The position numbers and the translations under genes were made by a program. Below are positions 9,383 to 17,642 of a stretch of DNA of 64,000 nucleotides, one piece after another. The stretch spans positions 186,001 through 250,000 of the forward strand of contig CAVUAF010000020.1 in the NCBI GenBank assembly GCA_963739375.1, in the 5' to 3' direction. Below the pieces are notes generated by a model. It ran no database searches and was not told the DNA's origin. It saw only the letters and a list, made by a program, of their open reading frames with translations. Positions within the stretch are counted from its first letter, which is position 1. The number at the start of each line of letters is the position of its first letter. This DNA comes from CAVUAF01 sp963739375. GTDB taxonomy: Bacteria > Acidobacteriota > Terriglobia > Terriglobales > Acidobacteriaceae.

Positions 9383-9876
9383 GGTGCGGTCCCCGCTGCC
9401 TCGCCGGCGCGATACATTTGCGTGACGCGGGCCCGCGCGGTCAGCGGGTCGAGCTGCAGCTGCACGCGCTGTTCGCGCGCACCCCGCAGTTCCAGCTGCG
9501 CGAACTGGCTGGTGCCGTCGGCGAAGAAGTAGACGGGCGCGACTTGCTCGCTCCACTCACCGTCCGCCACCGCCGCCACCAGGCCGATGCCGGCGGGCAA
9601 GGCCACGCGCTGCGTGGTTTTCCCGTCGTCGCGCACCAGGCACAGCGTGCGCGGCGTTTCCTCGGGCGCGCTGACCACGACGCGATAACTGCGCGCTTCG
9701 TACACGGCGTGCACGCGCGCCTGCCCCAGGACGCTCTGCAGCGTGCTCGCCGCCAGATGAAGCTGCAGGTTGCCGAAGCCGTGCGCGATCGCCGGCGTCA
9801 CCACCGCCGTCGCCACCGCCAGCAGCGCCAGCACGACCACCAGCTCCATGAGCGTGTAGCCCACGCCGGCTTTCAT
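9379..9876 (-). CDS. gspH: Type II secretion minor pseudopilin GspH
   Basis: A 165-residue pseudopilin with MKAGVGYTLMELVVVLALLAV at the N-terminus and a GspH-like C-terminal domain (residues ~40-160, SYRVVVSAPEETPRTLCLV). A start at 9876 has GGTGA only a few bases upstream. An alternative ATG at 9975 overlaps the gspG stop (ATGA) and would give an unusually long 38-residue leader rich in Arg. The ~95 bases separating the two starts contain several CGCGAAAC-type motifs and look intergenic, so I prefer the shorter form. It is the only junction in this operon with such a gap. Confidence 0.82.
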   Translation of the reverse strand: MKAGVGYTLMELVVVLALLAVATAVVTPAIAHGFGNLQLHLAASTLQSVLGQARVHAVYEARSYRVVVSAPEETPRTLCLVRDDGKTTQRVALPAGIGLVAAVADGEWSEQVAPVYFFADGTSQFAQLELRGAREQRVQLQLDPLTARARVTQMYRAGEAAGTAP

Positions 9877-9971
9877 CTTCACCGTTTCGCGTTTTGGGTC
9901 GCGCGTTTCGCGCACACGGCTGCGGCCGCGCCAACGCGCGGAACCCGGAACGCGAAACTCGCAACCTATCG

Positions 9972-10391
9972 TCATTTCCAGCTCACGATGTCGGCGTTAA
10001 AGCCTTCTCCGCCGGGCTGCCCGTCGGCGCCGTAGCTCACGATCTCGTAGTCCCCATGCTCGCTTGGGCACTTGTAGACGTAGGGGTGTCCCCAGGGATC
10101 GGGCGGCATGTCTTTCTTCACGTATGGCCCGTCCCAGTGCTCCACGCCAGCCGGCTTGACGCGCAGCGCCTCCAGCCCCTGCTGCGTCGTGGGGTAGGCG
10201 CCGACGTCGAGCCGGTAAGTATCGAGCGCGGTCTCCAGCTCCGAAATCTGCGCCTTGGCGGTGTTGACCTTCGCTTTGTCCACGTTCTTGAACAGGCGCG
10301 GCACGACCAGCGCGGCGAGCATCGCCAGGATGGTCAGCACGACCACCAGTTCGATCAGGGTGAAGCCACGGTTTCGCTTGCGTCGTTCCAT
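9972..10391 (-). CDS. gspG: Type II secretion major pseudopilin GspG
   Basis: A 139-residue major pseudopilin with near-consensus features. The leader is MERRKRNRG/FTLIELVVVLTILAML with Glu5. A long N-terminal helix is followed by PRLFKNVDKAKVNTAKAQI and the GspG loop YPTTQQGLEALRV. The conserved C-terminal calcium-site region is DPWGHPYVYKCPSEHGDYEI...GADGQPGGEGFNADI. It polymerises into the pseudopilus that pushes substrates through GspD. It is seven bases downstream of gspF. Confidence 0.97.
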   Translation of the reverse strand: MERRKRNRGFTLIELVVVLTILAMLAALVVPRLFKNVDKAKVNTAKAQISELETALDTYRLDVGAYPTTQQGLEALRVKPAGVEHWDGPYVKKDMPPDPWGHPYVYKCPSEHGDYEIVSYGADGQPGGEGFNADIVSWK

Positions 10392-10398
10392 GCGGCCC

Positions 10399-11619
10399 TC
10401 AAAGGGGAATGTCGTTGATGCTGAAAATGGCCAGCAAAATCGAAATCACGATCGTGCCCACCACCACGCCCATGACGAGAATCATGACCGGCTCGAAGAG
10501 CGCGACCATGTTCTTGATGGCCTGCCGCGTCTCGCGCTCGTAGACGTCGGCGACGTGCAGCAGCATGGCGTCCAGCCGCCCCGTCTCCTCGCCCACGCCC
10601 ACCAGGTGCAGCGAGAGCGGGGGAAACGCGCCCGTTTCCGCCAGCGGCTTGGCCAGTCCCTTGCCCTGCTTCACGCCCTGCGCCGCTTTCTGCACCGCGG
10701 CTGCCAGGCGGGTGTTGCCGGCCACCTGGCCGGCGATTTCCAGCGCCCGGATCATCGGCACGCCGCCCGCCAGCAGCGTTCCCAGGCTGCGCGCAAAGCG
10801 CGTTATCAACACGCGCTCGACCACCGAGCCGAGCTTCGGCACCCGCAGTACGAAGGCATCCCAGCGCGCGCGGCCCGCGGGCGTGCGGAGCCAGCGCTGC
10901 GCTCCCCAAACCGCCAGCGGGATCCCCACCATCCACCCCCACCACGTGGTGCGGATGAAGTTGCTGGCGAACATCAGGATCTGGGTCGGCAGCGGCAGCG
11001 CAGCGCCGGCCTGCTCAAATACCACCGCAAACTTCGGCACCACGAATTCCAGCAGCGCCAGCACCGAGACGCCGCCGACCACGGTCAGCAGCAGCGGGTA
11101 AATCAGCGCCGAGGTGACCTGCGCCCGCAGTTCGTTCACCGATTCCTGGTAGTCGGCGAGTTGCTGGAACACCGCCCCGGTGCTGCCGCTGGCCTCGCCG
11201 GCCCGCACCATGCTGACGTAGAACGAGGGGAAAATGTCGGGATGCGACTCCAGCGCCGCGCTCAGGCTCTTGCCGCCTTTCACCGCGCGCAGCACCTGTT
11301 GCAGCGTGTCGCGCAGCAGCGGCGATTCGGCCAGCTCGGCGCTCACCGTCAGCGAACGATCGAGCGGCACGCCGGCGTTCAGCATCGAGGCCAGGGTGCG
11401 CGCAAAGACCAGGCGATGCCGCGCCATGCCCTGCCTGGCGAAAACTCCGGCGAGCGTGGCGTGCAGCTTCGTGCCGCCCTCGCCCGGCACCGCGAGGTTG
11501 ATCGGCAGCAGGCCGCGCTCCTGCAGGCGCGCCAGCGCGCCGGGCTTGTCGGCAGCGTCAATCGCGCCGTTCACGAGCCGCCCGTCGGGGGTGGCGGCCT
11601 GGTAGGCGAAACTCGGCAC
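10399..11619 (-). CDS. gspF: Type II secretion inner-membrane platform protein GspF
   Basis: A 406-residue polytopic protein with two T2SSF domains (~residues 68-190 and 270-395) and three membrane segments (LIYPLLLTVVGGVSVLALLEFVV; the region around 225; and VMILVMGVVVGTIVISILLA at the C-terminus). It is the platform that interacts with the GspE ATPase. The GTG start shares one base with the gspE stop (TAGTG) and is preceded by GGAGGGAG, a strong ribosome binding site. Confidence 0.95.
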   Translation of the reverse strand: MPSFAYQAATPDGRLVNGAIDAADKPGALARLQERGLLPINLAVPGEGGTKLHATLAGVFARQGMARHRLVFARTLASMLNAGVPLDRSLTVSAELAESPLLRDTLQQVLRAVKGGKSLSAALESHPDIFPSFYVSMVRAGEASGSTGAVFQQLADYQESVNELRAQVTSALIYPLLLTVVGGVSVLALLEFVVPKFAVVFEQAGAALPLPTQILMFASNFIRTTWWGWMVGIPLAVWGAQRWLRTPAGRARWDAFVLRVPKLGSVVERVLITRFARSLGTLLAGGVPMIRALEIAGQVAGNTRLAAAVQKAAQGVKQGKGLAKPLAETGAFPPLSLHLVGVGEETGRLDAMLLHVADVYERETRQAIKNMVALFEPVMILVMGVVVGTIVISILLAIFSINDIPL

Positions 11620-13847
11620 TAGGCTCCCTCCTGGGTCACGCGCAGCACTTCGTCAATCGTGGTCACGCCACCGAGCGCCTTGGCGATACCGTCCTGGCGC
11701 AGCGTCTTCATGCCGTGCTGCAGCGCCGCATCGCGCAGCACGTTGGATTCGCTGGTGCGCGCCATCAGCGACTGCATGGTCTCGTCCACTTCCATCAGCT
11801 CGAAGATGCCCAGCCGCCCGCGGTACCCGATGCTGCGGCAGGCGTCGCACCCAACCGCGCGCCACGCGGTCACCTCGTTCAGACCGGCGGGCGCGCAATC
11901 CGCCGGCAGCGCCGCGGCGGGAAGCGGCTCGGCGTGGCGGCACGCAGGACACAGCACCCGCACCAGCCGCTGCGCCAGCACCGCGATGATCGAGGACGAC
12001 AGCAGGTAGGGCTGCACCCCCATGTCCACCAGGCGGGTGATGGCGCTGGGGGCGTCGTTGGTGTGCAGCGTGGAGAACACCAGGTGGCCGGTGAGCGCGG
12101 CGTGGATGGCGATCTCCGCCGTCTCCAGGTCGCGGATTTCGCCCACCATGATCACGTCCGGGTCCTGGCGCAGGATGGAGCGCAGCCCGTGAGCGAAGGT
12201 CAGGCCGATCTTCGGGTTGACCTGCATCTGGTTGATGCCCGGCATCTGGTACTCCACCGGGTCTTCGAGGGTGATGATCTTCTTGTCGGTGCCGTTGATC
12301 TGCGTCAGCGCGGCGTAGAGCGTGGTGGTCTTGCCGCTGCCGGTGGGGCCGGTGACCAGGATGATGCCGTGTGGCCGCGCCGTGATGGCCTGCATGCGCG
12401 CCAGCCCGCGCTCGCCGAAGCCCAGGCCGCCGAGGGTGATCTTCTGCGATTCGTTGCGCTCCAGGATGCGCATCACCACGCTCTCGCCCCACAGCGTGGG
12501 CAGGGTGGAGACGCGCAGGTCGATGTCCTTGCCCATCACCTTGAGGCGAATGCGCCCGTCCTGCGGCAGGCGGCGCTCGGCGATGTTGAGCTTCGCCATC
12601 ATCTTCACGCGCGAGATGATGGCCGCCGCCATCTGCTTGGGGGGCGCCTCGATGGGATAAAGCACGCCGTCGATGCGGTAGCGAATGCGCAGCTCGTCTT
12701 CCAACGGCTCGATGTGGATGTCGCTGGCGCGGCTCTCCACCGCGCGCGCGATCAGGTTGTTGACCAGGCGGATCACCGGCGCTTCCAGCGCCAGGTCGCG
12801 CAGGTGCTCCACGTCCTCCGCGCTCTCGTCGAGCGTGGCCACTTCGCTCTCGCGGCCGGCGCCGTTGCCGTAGAACTTCTCCACCGCGTCGGCGACCTCG
12901 GCCTCCAGCGCCAGGTACGGGGCCGGTTCCAGGCCGGTGGCGAGGCGGATGGAAGCCAGCGTCTCGTAGTCGAGCGGGTCGGCCATGGCCACCAGCAGCT
13001 GGCCTGCGCGCAGCTCGAACGGAAAGAACTTCGCCGCCCGCATGAAGCGCGGCGCCATCTTCACCTCCGGCGCGACCGGCGGAAACTGCGCCGCTTCGAT
13101 CACCGGCACGCCCAGCTGCGTGCTCAGCGCCGCCAGCAGGTCGCGCTCGGCGATGACGCCGAGATCAATCAGCAGCTTCCCCAGGCGCTCGTGGTTCTGC
13201 GCCTGCAGCTGCAGCGCGCGCTCCAGGTCGGCGGCCGAGATCTTGCCGGCCTCGACCAGCAGTTCGCCGAGCAGCCGGGGCGCGCCTGCGAATTGCGGGG
13301 CGGCGGTCATCGAGTACTCCAGCACCTCGAGGCGATGCAGGAAGGCATCGCGGTTGATGGTGTTGGCGCGCAACTGGTCAAGGTCGCGCTTCTGCGCCCG
13401 CACCACCATGGTTCCCTTCTCCAGCCCTTGCGTCGTCACCGCCGAGGTGTGGACCACGATGCTCACCGAGTCCGCCGCCGAGAGCGAGGTCAGGGTGTGG
13501 CCGAAGTCGGCCAGCACCTTCTGCGCCAGTTCCTTGGCCGCGGTGCGGCGCTGCTGCTGCTCGTCGCGGCGCGCCTTGTCGGGTGGCTGCGCTTCGAACA
13601 GGTTCGCCGGGCGCGTCAAGCTGACCTCAAAGGTGAAGATCAGGCCGTACCCCGGCAAGTAGGCGCCGCGCGCCTTGTCGAGATAGGCGAACGGGCCGGG
13701 AAAACTTTGGTTCAGGTGCTCGTTGAGCACCGATTCGAAAATCGCAATCTGCTCGCGCAGCTGCACCAGGTTCGCTTTTTCCTGCTCGGCGGTGTACGCG
13801 GCCGTGCCCAGCAGCAGCGCGAAGAGGATGATGAGGAATCGCTTCAT
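11619..13847 (-). CDS. gspE: Type II secretion ATPase GspE with a fused N-terminal signal-peptide domain (or two genes read as one)
   Basis: The open frame is 742 codons. Residues ~185-742 are a complete GspE/PilB ATPase. They comprise the N1E domain (LLGELLVEAGKISAADLERAL), Walker A GPTGSGKTTTLYAAL, the Asp box DPVEYQ, Walker B DPDVIMVGEIRD, the His box HLVFSTLHTNDA, and a tetracysteine zinc motif (CPAC...CDAC). Residues 1-~180 start with a signal peptide (MKRFLIILFALLLGTAAYTA) and a soluble domain rich in Gln/Arg that I do not recognise. A cytoplasmic ATPase should not follow a Sec signal. An ATG at 13310 with GGAG seven bases upstream would give a normal 563-residue GspE. I think the ATPase starts there and the first ~180 codons encode a separate secreted protein. 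Confidence 0.88.
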   Translation of the reverse strand: MKRFLIILFALLLGTAAYTAEQEKANLVQLREQIAIFESVLNEHLNQSFPGPFAYLDKARGAYLPGYGLIFTFEVSLTRPANLFEAQPPDKARRDEQQQRRTAAKELAQKVLADFGHTLTSLSAADSVSIVVHTSAVTTQGLEKGTMVVRAQKRDLDQLRANTINRDAFLHRLEVLEYSMTAAPQFAGAPRLLGELLVEAGKISAADLERALQLQAQNHERLGKLLIDLGVIAERDLLAALSTQLGVPVIEAAQFPPVAPEVKMAPRFMRAAKFFPFELRAGQLLVAMADPLDYETLASIRLATGLEPAPYLALEAEVADAVEKFYGNGAGRESEVATLDESAEDVEHLRDLALEAPVIRLVNNLIARAVESRASDIHIEPLEDELRIRYRIDGVLYPIEAPPKQMAAAIISRVKMMAKLNIAERRLPQDGRIRLKVMGKDIDLRVSTLPTLWGESVVMRILERNESQKITLGGLGFGERGLARMQAITARPHGIILVTGPTGSGKTTTLYAALTQINGTDKKIITLEDPVEYQMPGINQMQVNPKIGLTFAHGLRSILRQDPDVIMVGEIRDLETAEIAIHAALTGHLVFSTLHTNDAPSAITRLVDMGVQPYLLSSSIIAVLAQRLVRVLCPACRHAEPLPAAALPADCAPAGLNEVTAWRAVGCDACRSIGYRGRLGIFELMEVDETMQSLMARTSESNVLRDAALQHGMKTLRQDGIAKALGGVTTIDEVLRVTQEGA
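13308..13324 (-). promoter_or_regulatory. Internal Shine-Dalgarno and ATG, probable true start of GspE
   Basis: On the minus strand, GGAG is followed by six bases and then ATGA. The ATG (13308-13310) is in frame with the ATPase. The ATGA form matches the overlap seen at most other junctions in the operon, as if the upstream secreted protein once ended at this TGA in another frame. Confidence 0.6.
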
Positions 13848-13856
13848 GGTCCCTTC

Positions 13857-14483
13857 TTACTGGCTCAGGCCGGCCGGCCTCGCGTTGGCCGTCGTGCTGC
13901 GCCACAGGCTCTCGAGATAGATGTTGTGCTGTTGCACCGCCTGCCACAGGTTGGCCTGCGACTGCTGCAGTTGCTGCACCTGCATCGCCACCTGCACCAC
14001 GCGGCCGTCCTCGGCTTTCTTCTCCGGCAGCGCGGCAGGTTGCGCGTGTGCCGCCCGCTGGTCCACCGCCGCCTGCACCAGGGCCTTGACCTGTTGTTCG
14101 CTGACCCCCGCGACCGCCGCTGTCTGCGGCGCGCGGTCGAAAGCGAACTGAATGCCGCCGCGGTCCAGGTGCACCGCCGGCCGCACCAGCACCAGCGCCA
14201 GCAGGCACGCCATTACGGTGACGGCGCTGGCGCGCGCGAACCACGTGCCCGCCACGTCGAGCCAGTTCCGGTTTCCGGCCGGCGGCAACCCCACGCTCAG
14301 CGGCATCACGTCTTCACTCGGCCAGCCGGCGCGCAGCTTCTGGCTGACGCTGCGGAACTCGGCCAGCTCGGCGCGGCACACCACGCACGACGCTTCGTGC
14401 GCGGTGCAGTTCAGTTCCTGCTCGGGCGCAAGCTCGCCGGCCAGCCGCTCGAACAGCAGTTCGCGGTATTCGTCACAACGCAT
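13857..14483 (-). CDS. Membrane-anchored zinc-finger anti-sigma factor
   Basis: A 208-residue protein. The N-terminal zf-HC2/ZAS domain has H-x3-C-x2-C (HEASCVVC, residues 29-36). A membrane helix follows (~residues 85-103, ASAVTVMACLLALVLV), and the periplasmic part contains a Gln-rich coiled coil (~150-190, VAMQVQQLQQSQANLW). It is directly downstream of the ECF sigma gene (69-base gap), the usual arrangement for an anti-sigma factor that binds its cognate sigma. The ATG is preceded by GAGGTG. It is nine bases upstream of the gspE frame, so it is probably co-transcribed with the T2SS. Confidence 0.85.
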   Translation of the reverse strand: MRCDEYRELLFERLAGELAPEQELNCTAHEASCVVCRAELAEFRSVSQKLRAGWPSEDVMPLSVGLPPAGNRNWLDVAGTWFARASAVTVMACLLALVLVRPAVHLDRGGIQFAFDRAPQTAAVAGVSEQQVKALVQAAVDQRAAHAQPAALPEKKAEDGRVVQVAMQVQQLQQSQANLWQAVQQHNIYLESLWRSTTANARPAGLSQ

Positions 14484-14552
14484 GGCACACCTCGTAGTTT
14501 GGTGCGGAAAAATTTTCTGGGAAGATGACGGGGGGATGGCGGAGAAAGGGCG

Positions 14553-15101
14553 TTACTGCTCGCGGCGCAGCGCCGGGGCATCCAGTCCGATGCGCAACTG
14601 CTCGAACGCGGCGTACAGGCGCGATTTCACGGTGCTGACCGGGCAGTCGAGGATGTTGGCGATCTCCTCGAACTTGAAGCCCTCGTACACCTTGAGCAGC
14701 ACCACTTCCCGCTGCTCCGGCGTGAGGCGTCCGAGCAGGGTGCGCACCGCCAGGCGCAACTCGCGCGAGGCGCCGCTGGGCGGCTCGTGCGCTGCCTCGT
14801 CCAGCTCGTCCGACCACGCCGCTTCCTGGGCGGCGCGGCTGCGCAGGTGCGAGCGGTGCTGGTTGACCGCGATGCGGTACAGCCAGGCGCCGAACTTCTC
14901 GTGTTCCTTCAGGTCGCGGAGCCGCGTGTAGGCGCGCAGAAAGGCTTCCTGCGCCAGGTCGCGTGCCTGTTCGCGGTCGCCGGTGAGCCGGTACAGAAAG
15001 TTGTAAAGCGAGCGCTGCCATCGCCACACGAGGAGGTTGAAGGCTTCCGTACGCCCGTCAAGGACCTGTTCGACGAGTTCCTTGTCCAGTGGTTCCGTCA
15101 A
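14553..15101 (-). CDS. ECF RNA polymerase sigma factor (RpoE-like)
   Basis: A 182-residue sigma-70 family protein. The region 2 motif is DREQARDLAQEAFLRAYTRL...FGAWLYRIAVNQHRSHLR (residues ~40-90). Region 4 is LTPEQREVVLLKVYEGFKFEEIANILDCPVSTVKSRLYAAFEQLR (~125-170). It starts at TTG with GAGGAG nine bases upstream. It heads the minus-strand cluster sigma, anti-sigma, gspE-D and may autoregulate the operon. The 155-base gap upstream (15102-15256) would hold its promoter; I do not see a clear ECF -35 AAC motif. Confidence 0.93.
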   Translation of the reverse strand: MTEPLDKELVEQVLDGRTEAFNLLVWRWQRSLYNFLYRLTGDREQARDLAQEAFLRAYTRLRDLKEHEKFGAWLYRIAVNQHRSHLRSRAAQEAAWSDELDEAAHEPPSGASRELRLAVRTLLGRLTPEQREVVLLKVYEGFKFEEIANILDCPVSTVKSRLYAAFEQLRIGLDAPALRREQ

Positions 15102-15256
15102 CCGTCTTCACTCCTCAAGACGCCGCCGCCCGCGAAAAAGACGAAGTGCGTCCCGCTTTATTGTGCCGGGCAGGTGACCCGGAGGGTACTGCCCTATTGT
15201 CGCCAATCGCGCCCGCCGCGCGATGGGGAAAGGCACGAGGTGCCGACCCGGTAAAC

Positions 15257-16762
15257 CTAGTCGCGGCCTACCGCCGTCGCCTGGCCGCGCTCCAGGTGCT
15301 CGTGGCCGTGGTGGATCGCCGCCAGCCACGGCGCTTTCTCCGCGGCGATGATGAACTGGTACGCCAGCAGGCGCTTGAAGGTGCGGGTCATGCGCAGCAG
15401 CACGCGGAACAGGGCGCGGAACCAGCCGCGCCGCGCCGCCCGGGGGAAGATCATCGGCAGCGGCACCGCGGTCGCCCGTAGCTCCTGGATCTCCAGCCCC
15501 GCCGCCTGGATCAGCTCGCGGAAGGTGCTGAGGGTGAAGAAGCGCAGGTGGCCGGCGTCCATGATGCCGCGCGGCTCGTAGTTGAAGCGCCCCATCAGCA
15601 GCCCGAGCCGGACATACAGGTTGGCCACGTTGGGGACGCATGCAATCACCTTGCCCCCGGGCTTCAGCGTTTCCAGGATGCGGCGCAGCGTGGCCGCGGG
15701 CGCCCGCAGGTGCTCCAGCACGTCGCCGAGGATCAGGTAGTCGAAGGTCCCCGCGTACGGCCGCAGGTCGAGCGACTCGACGTCGCCGACGATCAGCTCC
15801 CCGCAGGTGTCGCGCGCCTCTTCCGCCGCGACCGGGTCCTGCTCGATGCCGGTGACCACCAGGCCGCGGGCGGTCAGCTCGCGGTCCAGGTAGCCGCCGG
15901 CGGTGCCGACATCGAGCACGCGGCTGCCCGGCGGCGCCGCCGCCAGCAGTTCCAGGATCAGGCTGTGGCTGCTGCCGGGGTGGTCCTTCATCTCGTAGGT
16001 GGGCGAGGTGGCGTCATACAGCACCGAGCGCCACACGCCCCAGCGCGTCAGGCGGAACTTGCAGCACTCCCAGACGCAGTGCAGGGCGTAGGGAATGCCG
16101 TTCACGCGGCTGATCTCGTCGCCGTAGAAGGTGGGGATGGGGACCTCGCGAATACGCGCGCCGCGCGCCGACAGCTCCAGCAGGATCTGCGTGTCGAAGT
16201 GCCAGATCTCGCTGTTGCAGACCAGCGGCAAGCGGCGCAGCGCCGCGCAACTGTAGGCGCGATAGCCGGAGTGGAACTCGCTCAGGCGGAGTCCGGTGAG
16301 CCGCCGCTGCATGGCGGTGAGGATGCGGTTGCCGTAGTACTTGTAGCGCGGCATGCCGCCGGCACGCGGATCGCAGCCAGGCATCATGCGCGAACCCAGC
16401 ACCACGTCCGCCTCCCCGTTCACCACCGGCTCCACGATCTGCCACAGGATCTCGGGGGCGTACTGGCCGTCGCCGTGGAGCAGCACCACCACGTCGAAGC
16501 CGCGGTGCAGGCAGTACTGGTAGCCGCGCTTCTGGTTGCCGCCGTAGCCGCGGTTCTGGCGGTTGCGCAGCACCTTCAGCTTCTCGATGCCGTGGCGCCG
16601 CTTGTACTCCAGGGCCGCGTCGTAACTCTGGTCGTGGCTGGCGTCGTCGAAGACCACGACTTCTTCCACCCGCTCCATGACCTCGGGCGGAATGCGGTCG
16701 AGGGTCTTCAGCAGCAGCTCGGCGGCGTTGTAGCTGACCACGAGGATGCAGACGCGCTTCAC
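15257..16762 (-). CDS. GT2 glycosyltransferase fused to a SAM-dependent methyltransferase
   Basis: A 501-residue two-domain protein. Residues 1-~240 are a GT-A fold family 2 enzyme of the DPM/undecaprenyl-phosphate type (ILVVSYNAAELL, VVVFDDASHDQS, LLHGDGQYAPE, SEFHSGYRAYS). Residues ~275-450 are a class I methyltransferase (VLDVGTAGGYLDRELT, VVTGIEQDP, FDYLILGDVLEHL, GGKVIACVPNVAN). The GTG start overlaps the stop of the upstream methyltransferase as GTGA. Such fusions occur in polysaccharide clusters; the sugar donor cannot be read from sequence. It may transfer a sugar to a lipid carrier and methylate the product. Confidence 0.88.
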   Translation of the reverse strand: MKRVCILVVSYNAAELLLKTLDRIPPEVMERVEEVVVFDDASHDQSYDAALEYKRRHGIEKLKVLRNRQNRGYGGNQKRGYQYCLHRGFDVVVLLHGDGQYAPEILWQIVEPVVNGEADVVLGSRMMPGCDPRAGGMPRYKYYGNRILTAMQRRLTGLRLSEFHSGYRAYSCAALRRLPLVCNSEIWHFDTQILLELSARGARIREVPIPTFYGDEISRVNGIPYALHCVWECCKFRLTRWGVWRSVLYDATSPTYEMKDHPGSSHSLILELLAAAPPGSRVLDVGTAGGYLDRELTARGLVVTGIEQDPVAAEEARDTCGELIVGDVESLDLRPYAGTFDYLILGDVLEHLRAPAATLRRILETLKPGGKVIACVPNVANLYVRLGLLMGRFNYEPRGIMDAGHLRFFTLSTFRELIQAAGLEIQELRATAVPLPMIFPRAARRGWFRALFRVLLRMTRTFKRLLAYQFIIAAEKAPWLAAIHHGHEHLERGQATAVGRD

Positions 16763-17559
16763 GCGTGCCTCCCGGTTGCCGTCACCAGCTCGGCCACCGC
16801 GGATGCGGGTGCAGATGTGGGTGCCCCAGACGAGCCGGTTTTGCTCGTCTGGGCTTCGGCTACTGCGATGAACCCGACGGCGAACGCCTGGTTGCGGTCC
16901 AGCTTGTCCAGGTAGTAGCAGGCCAGCGGCGCCAGGAAGCCGTACAGCGGCGCCAGCAGCAGCCAGAAGATCCACAGCACGCCACGCTCGAAGAACTGCA
17001 GGAAGTCAATGCTCAGCTTGCCCATGAGCTGGAAGTAGCCGCCGGTGGCCTCCAGGCGCAGGGTCTCGAAGCCGGCCTGGCGCAGCAGGTGCTCGAGCCC
17101 CCAGCGGGTGTAGCGGAAGTAGTCGTGCGGCGCCTGGTGCAGTTCCCAGAACTGCGGCACGGCGATGAACAGGCGGGCGCCGGGGCGCAGCACGCGGCGC
17201 ATTTCCCCGAGCGCCGCCGCCGGGTCGCTGACGTGCTCCAGCACCACCGTGCTGATGGCGGCGTCGAAGCTGGCGTCGCGGAAGGGCAGCGCGGTCAGGT
17301 CGCCGCCCACCGAGAGGCGGCTGTAGTCCCAGGCCGCGTCGCCCACCGCGCTATCCACGGCCACGTATTGCACCCGGTCAAAGAGCGGGCGGAAGGGACA
17401 CTCGCCGGCGCCGGCATCGAGCACGCGGGCGCCCAGCGGCAGCGCCGCGGCGAAGGCGGAGAGCGCGTCTTCGATGCGGGCGTGAAACGGGTCAAGGCGC
17501 GCGCGCAGGAAGCGAGGGAGGATTTTGCGCGCGACCTTCAGCAGCGTGGGATGGTGCAA
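16759..17559 (-). CDS. SAM-dependent methyltransferase with a repeat inserted near its C-terminus
   Basis: A 266-residue class I methyltransferase (Methyltransf_11 type): RVLDAGAGECPFRPLF motif I, DLTALPFRDASFDAAISTVVLEHV, and LRPGARLFIAVPQF. Two hydrophobic stretches (~190-215) suggest membrane association. Residues ~235-246 (AQTSKTGSSGAP) are encoded by the CAGACGAGC/GCTCGTCTG hairpin repeat that is found in tandem just upstream, so part of the C-terminal tail is repeat-derived. It starts at TTG near AGGGAG. The upstream boundary is uncertain because no ATG is available. Confidence 0.8.
   Translation of the reverse strand: MHHPTLLKVARKILPRFLRARLDPFHARIEDALSAFAAALPLGARVLDAGAGECPFRPLFDRVQYVAVDSAVGDAAWDYSRLSVGGDLTALPFRDASFDAAISTVVLEHVSDPAAALGEMRRVLRPGARLFIAVPQFWELHQAPHDYFRYTRWGLEHLLRQAGFETLRLEATGGYFQLMGKLSIDFLQFFERGVLWIFWLLLAPLYGFLAPLACYYLDKLDRNQAFAVGFIAVAEAQTSKTGSSGAPTSAPASAVAELVTATGRHA
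16821..16856. repeat. Hairpin repeat copy inside a coding region
   Basis: CCCAGACGAGC (16825-16835), CGGTTTT loop, GCTCGTCTGGG (16843-16853). It is identical in arms and loop to the fourth copy of the array at 17643-17819, and is inserted in frame in the 3' part of the methyltransferase gene. Confidence 0.9.
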
Positions 17560-17642
17560 ATCTCCCTCTCGTGCGGGCGGAAGTAGCCGGTGGCCCGATT
17601 ATAGCGGTGGTGCGCCAGAAAGCAGGGGTGCCGGAGTGAAGG

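Noticed and set aside
11715..14528. 937-residue plus-strand open frame
   Set aside because: It is antisense to gspE and the anti-sigma gene. It is rich in His/Arg/Gln/Leu from the GC-skewed complement and has no domain; the sense strand has full family motifs.
15102..15256. tRNA or small RNA upstream of the sigma factor
   Set aside because: No cloverleaf or conserved stem is found. It is a promoter-sized gap.
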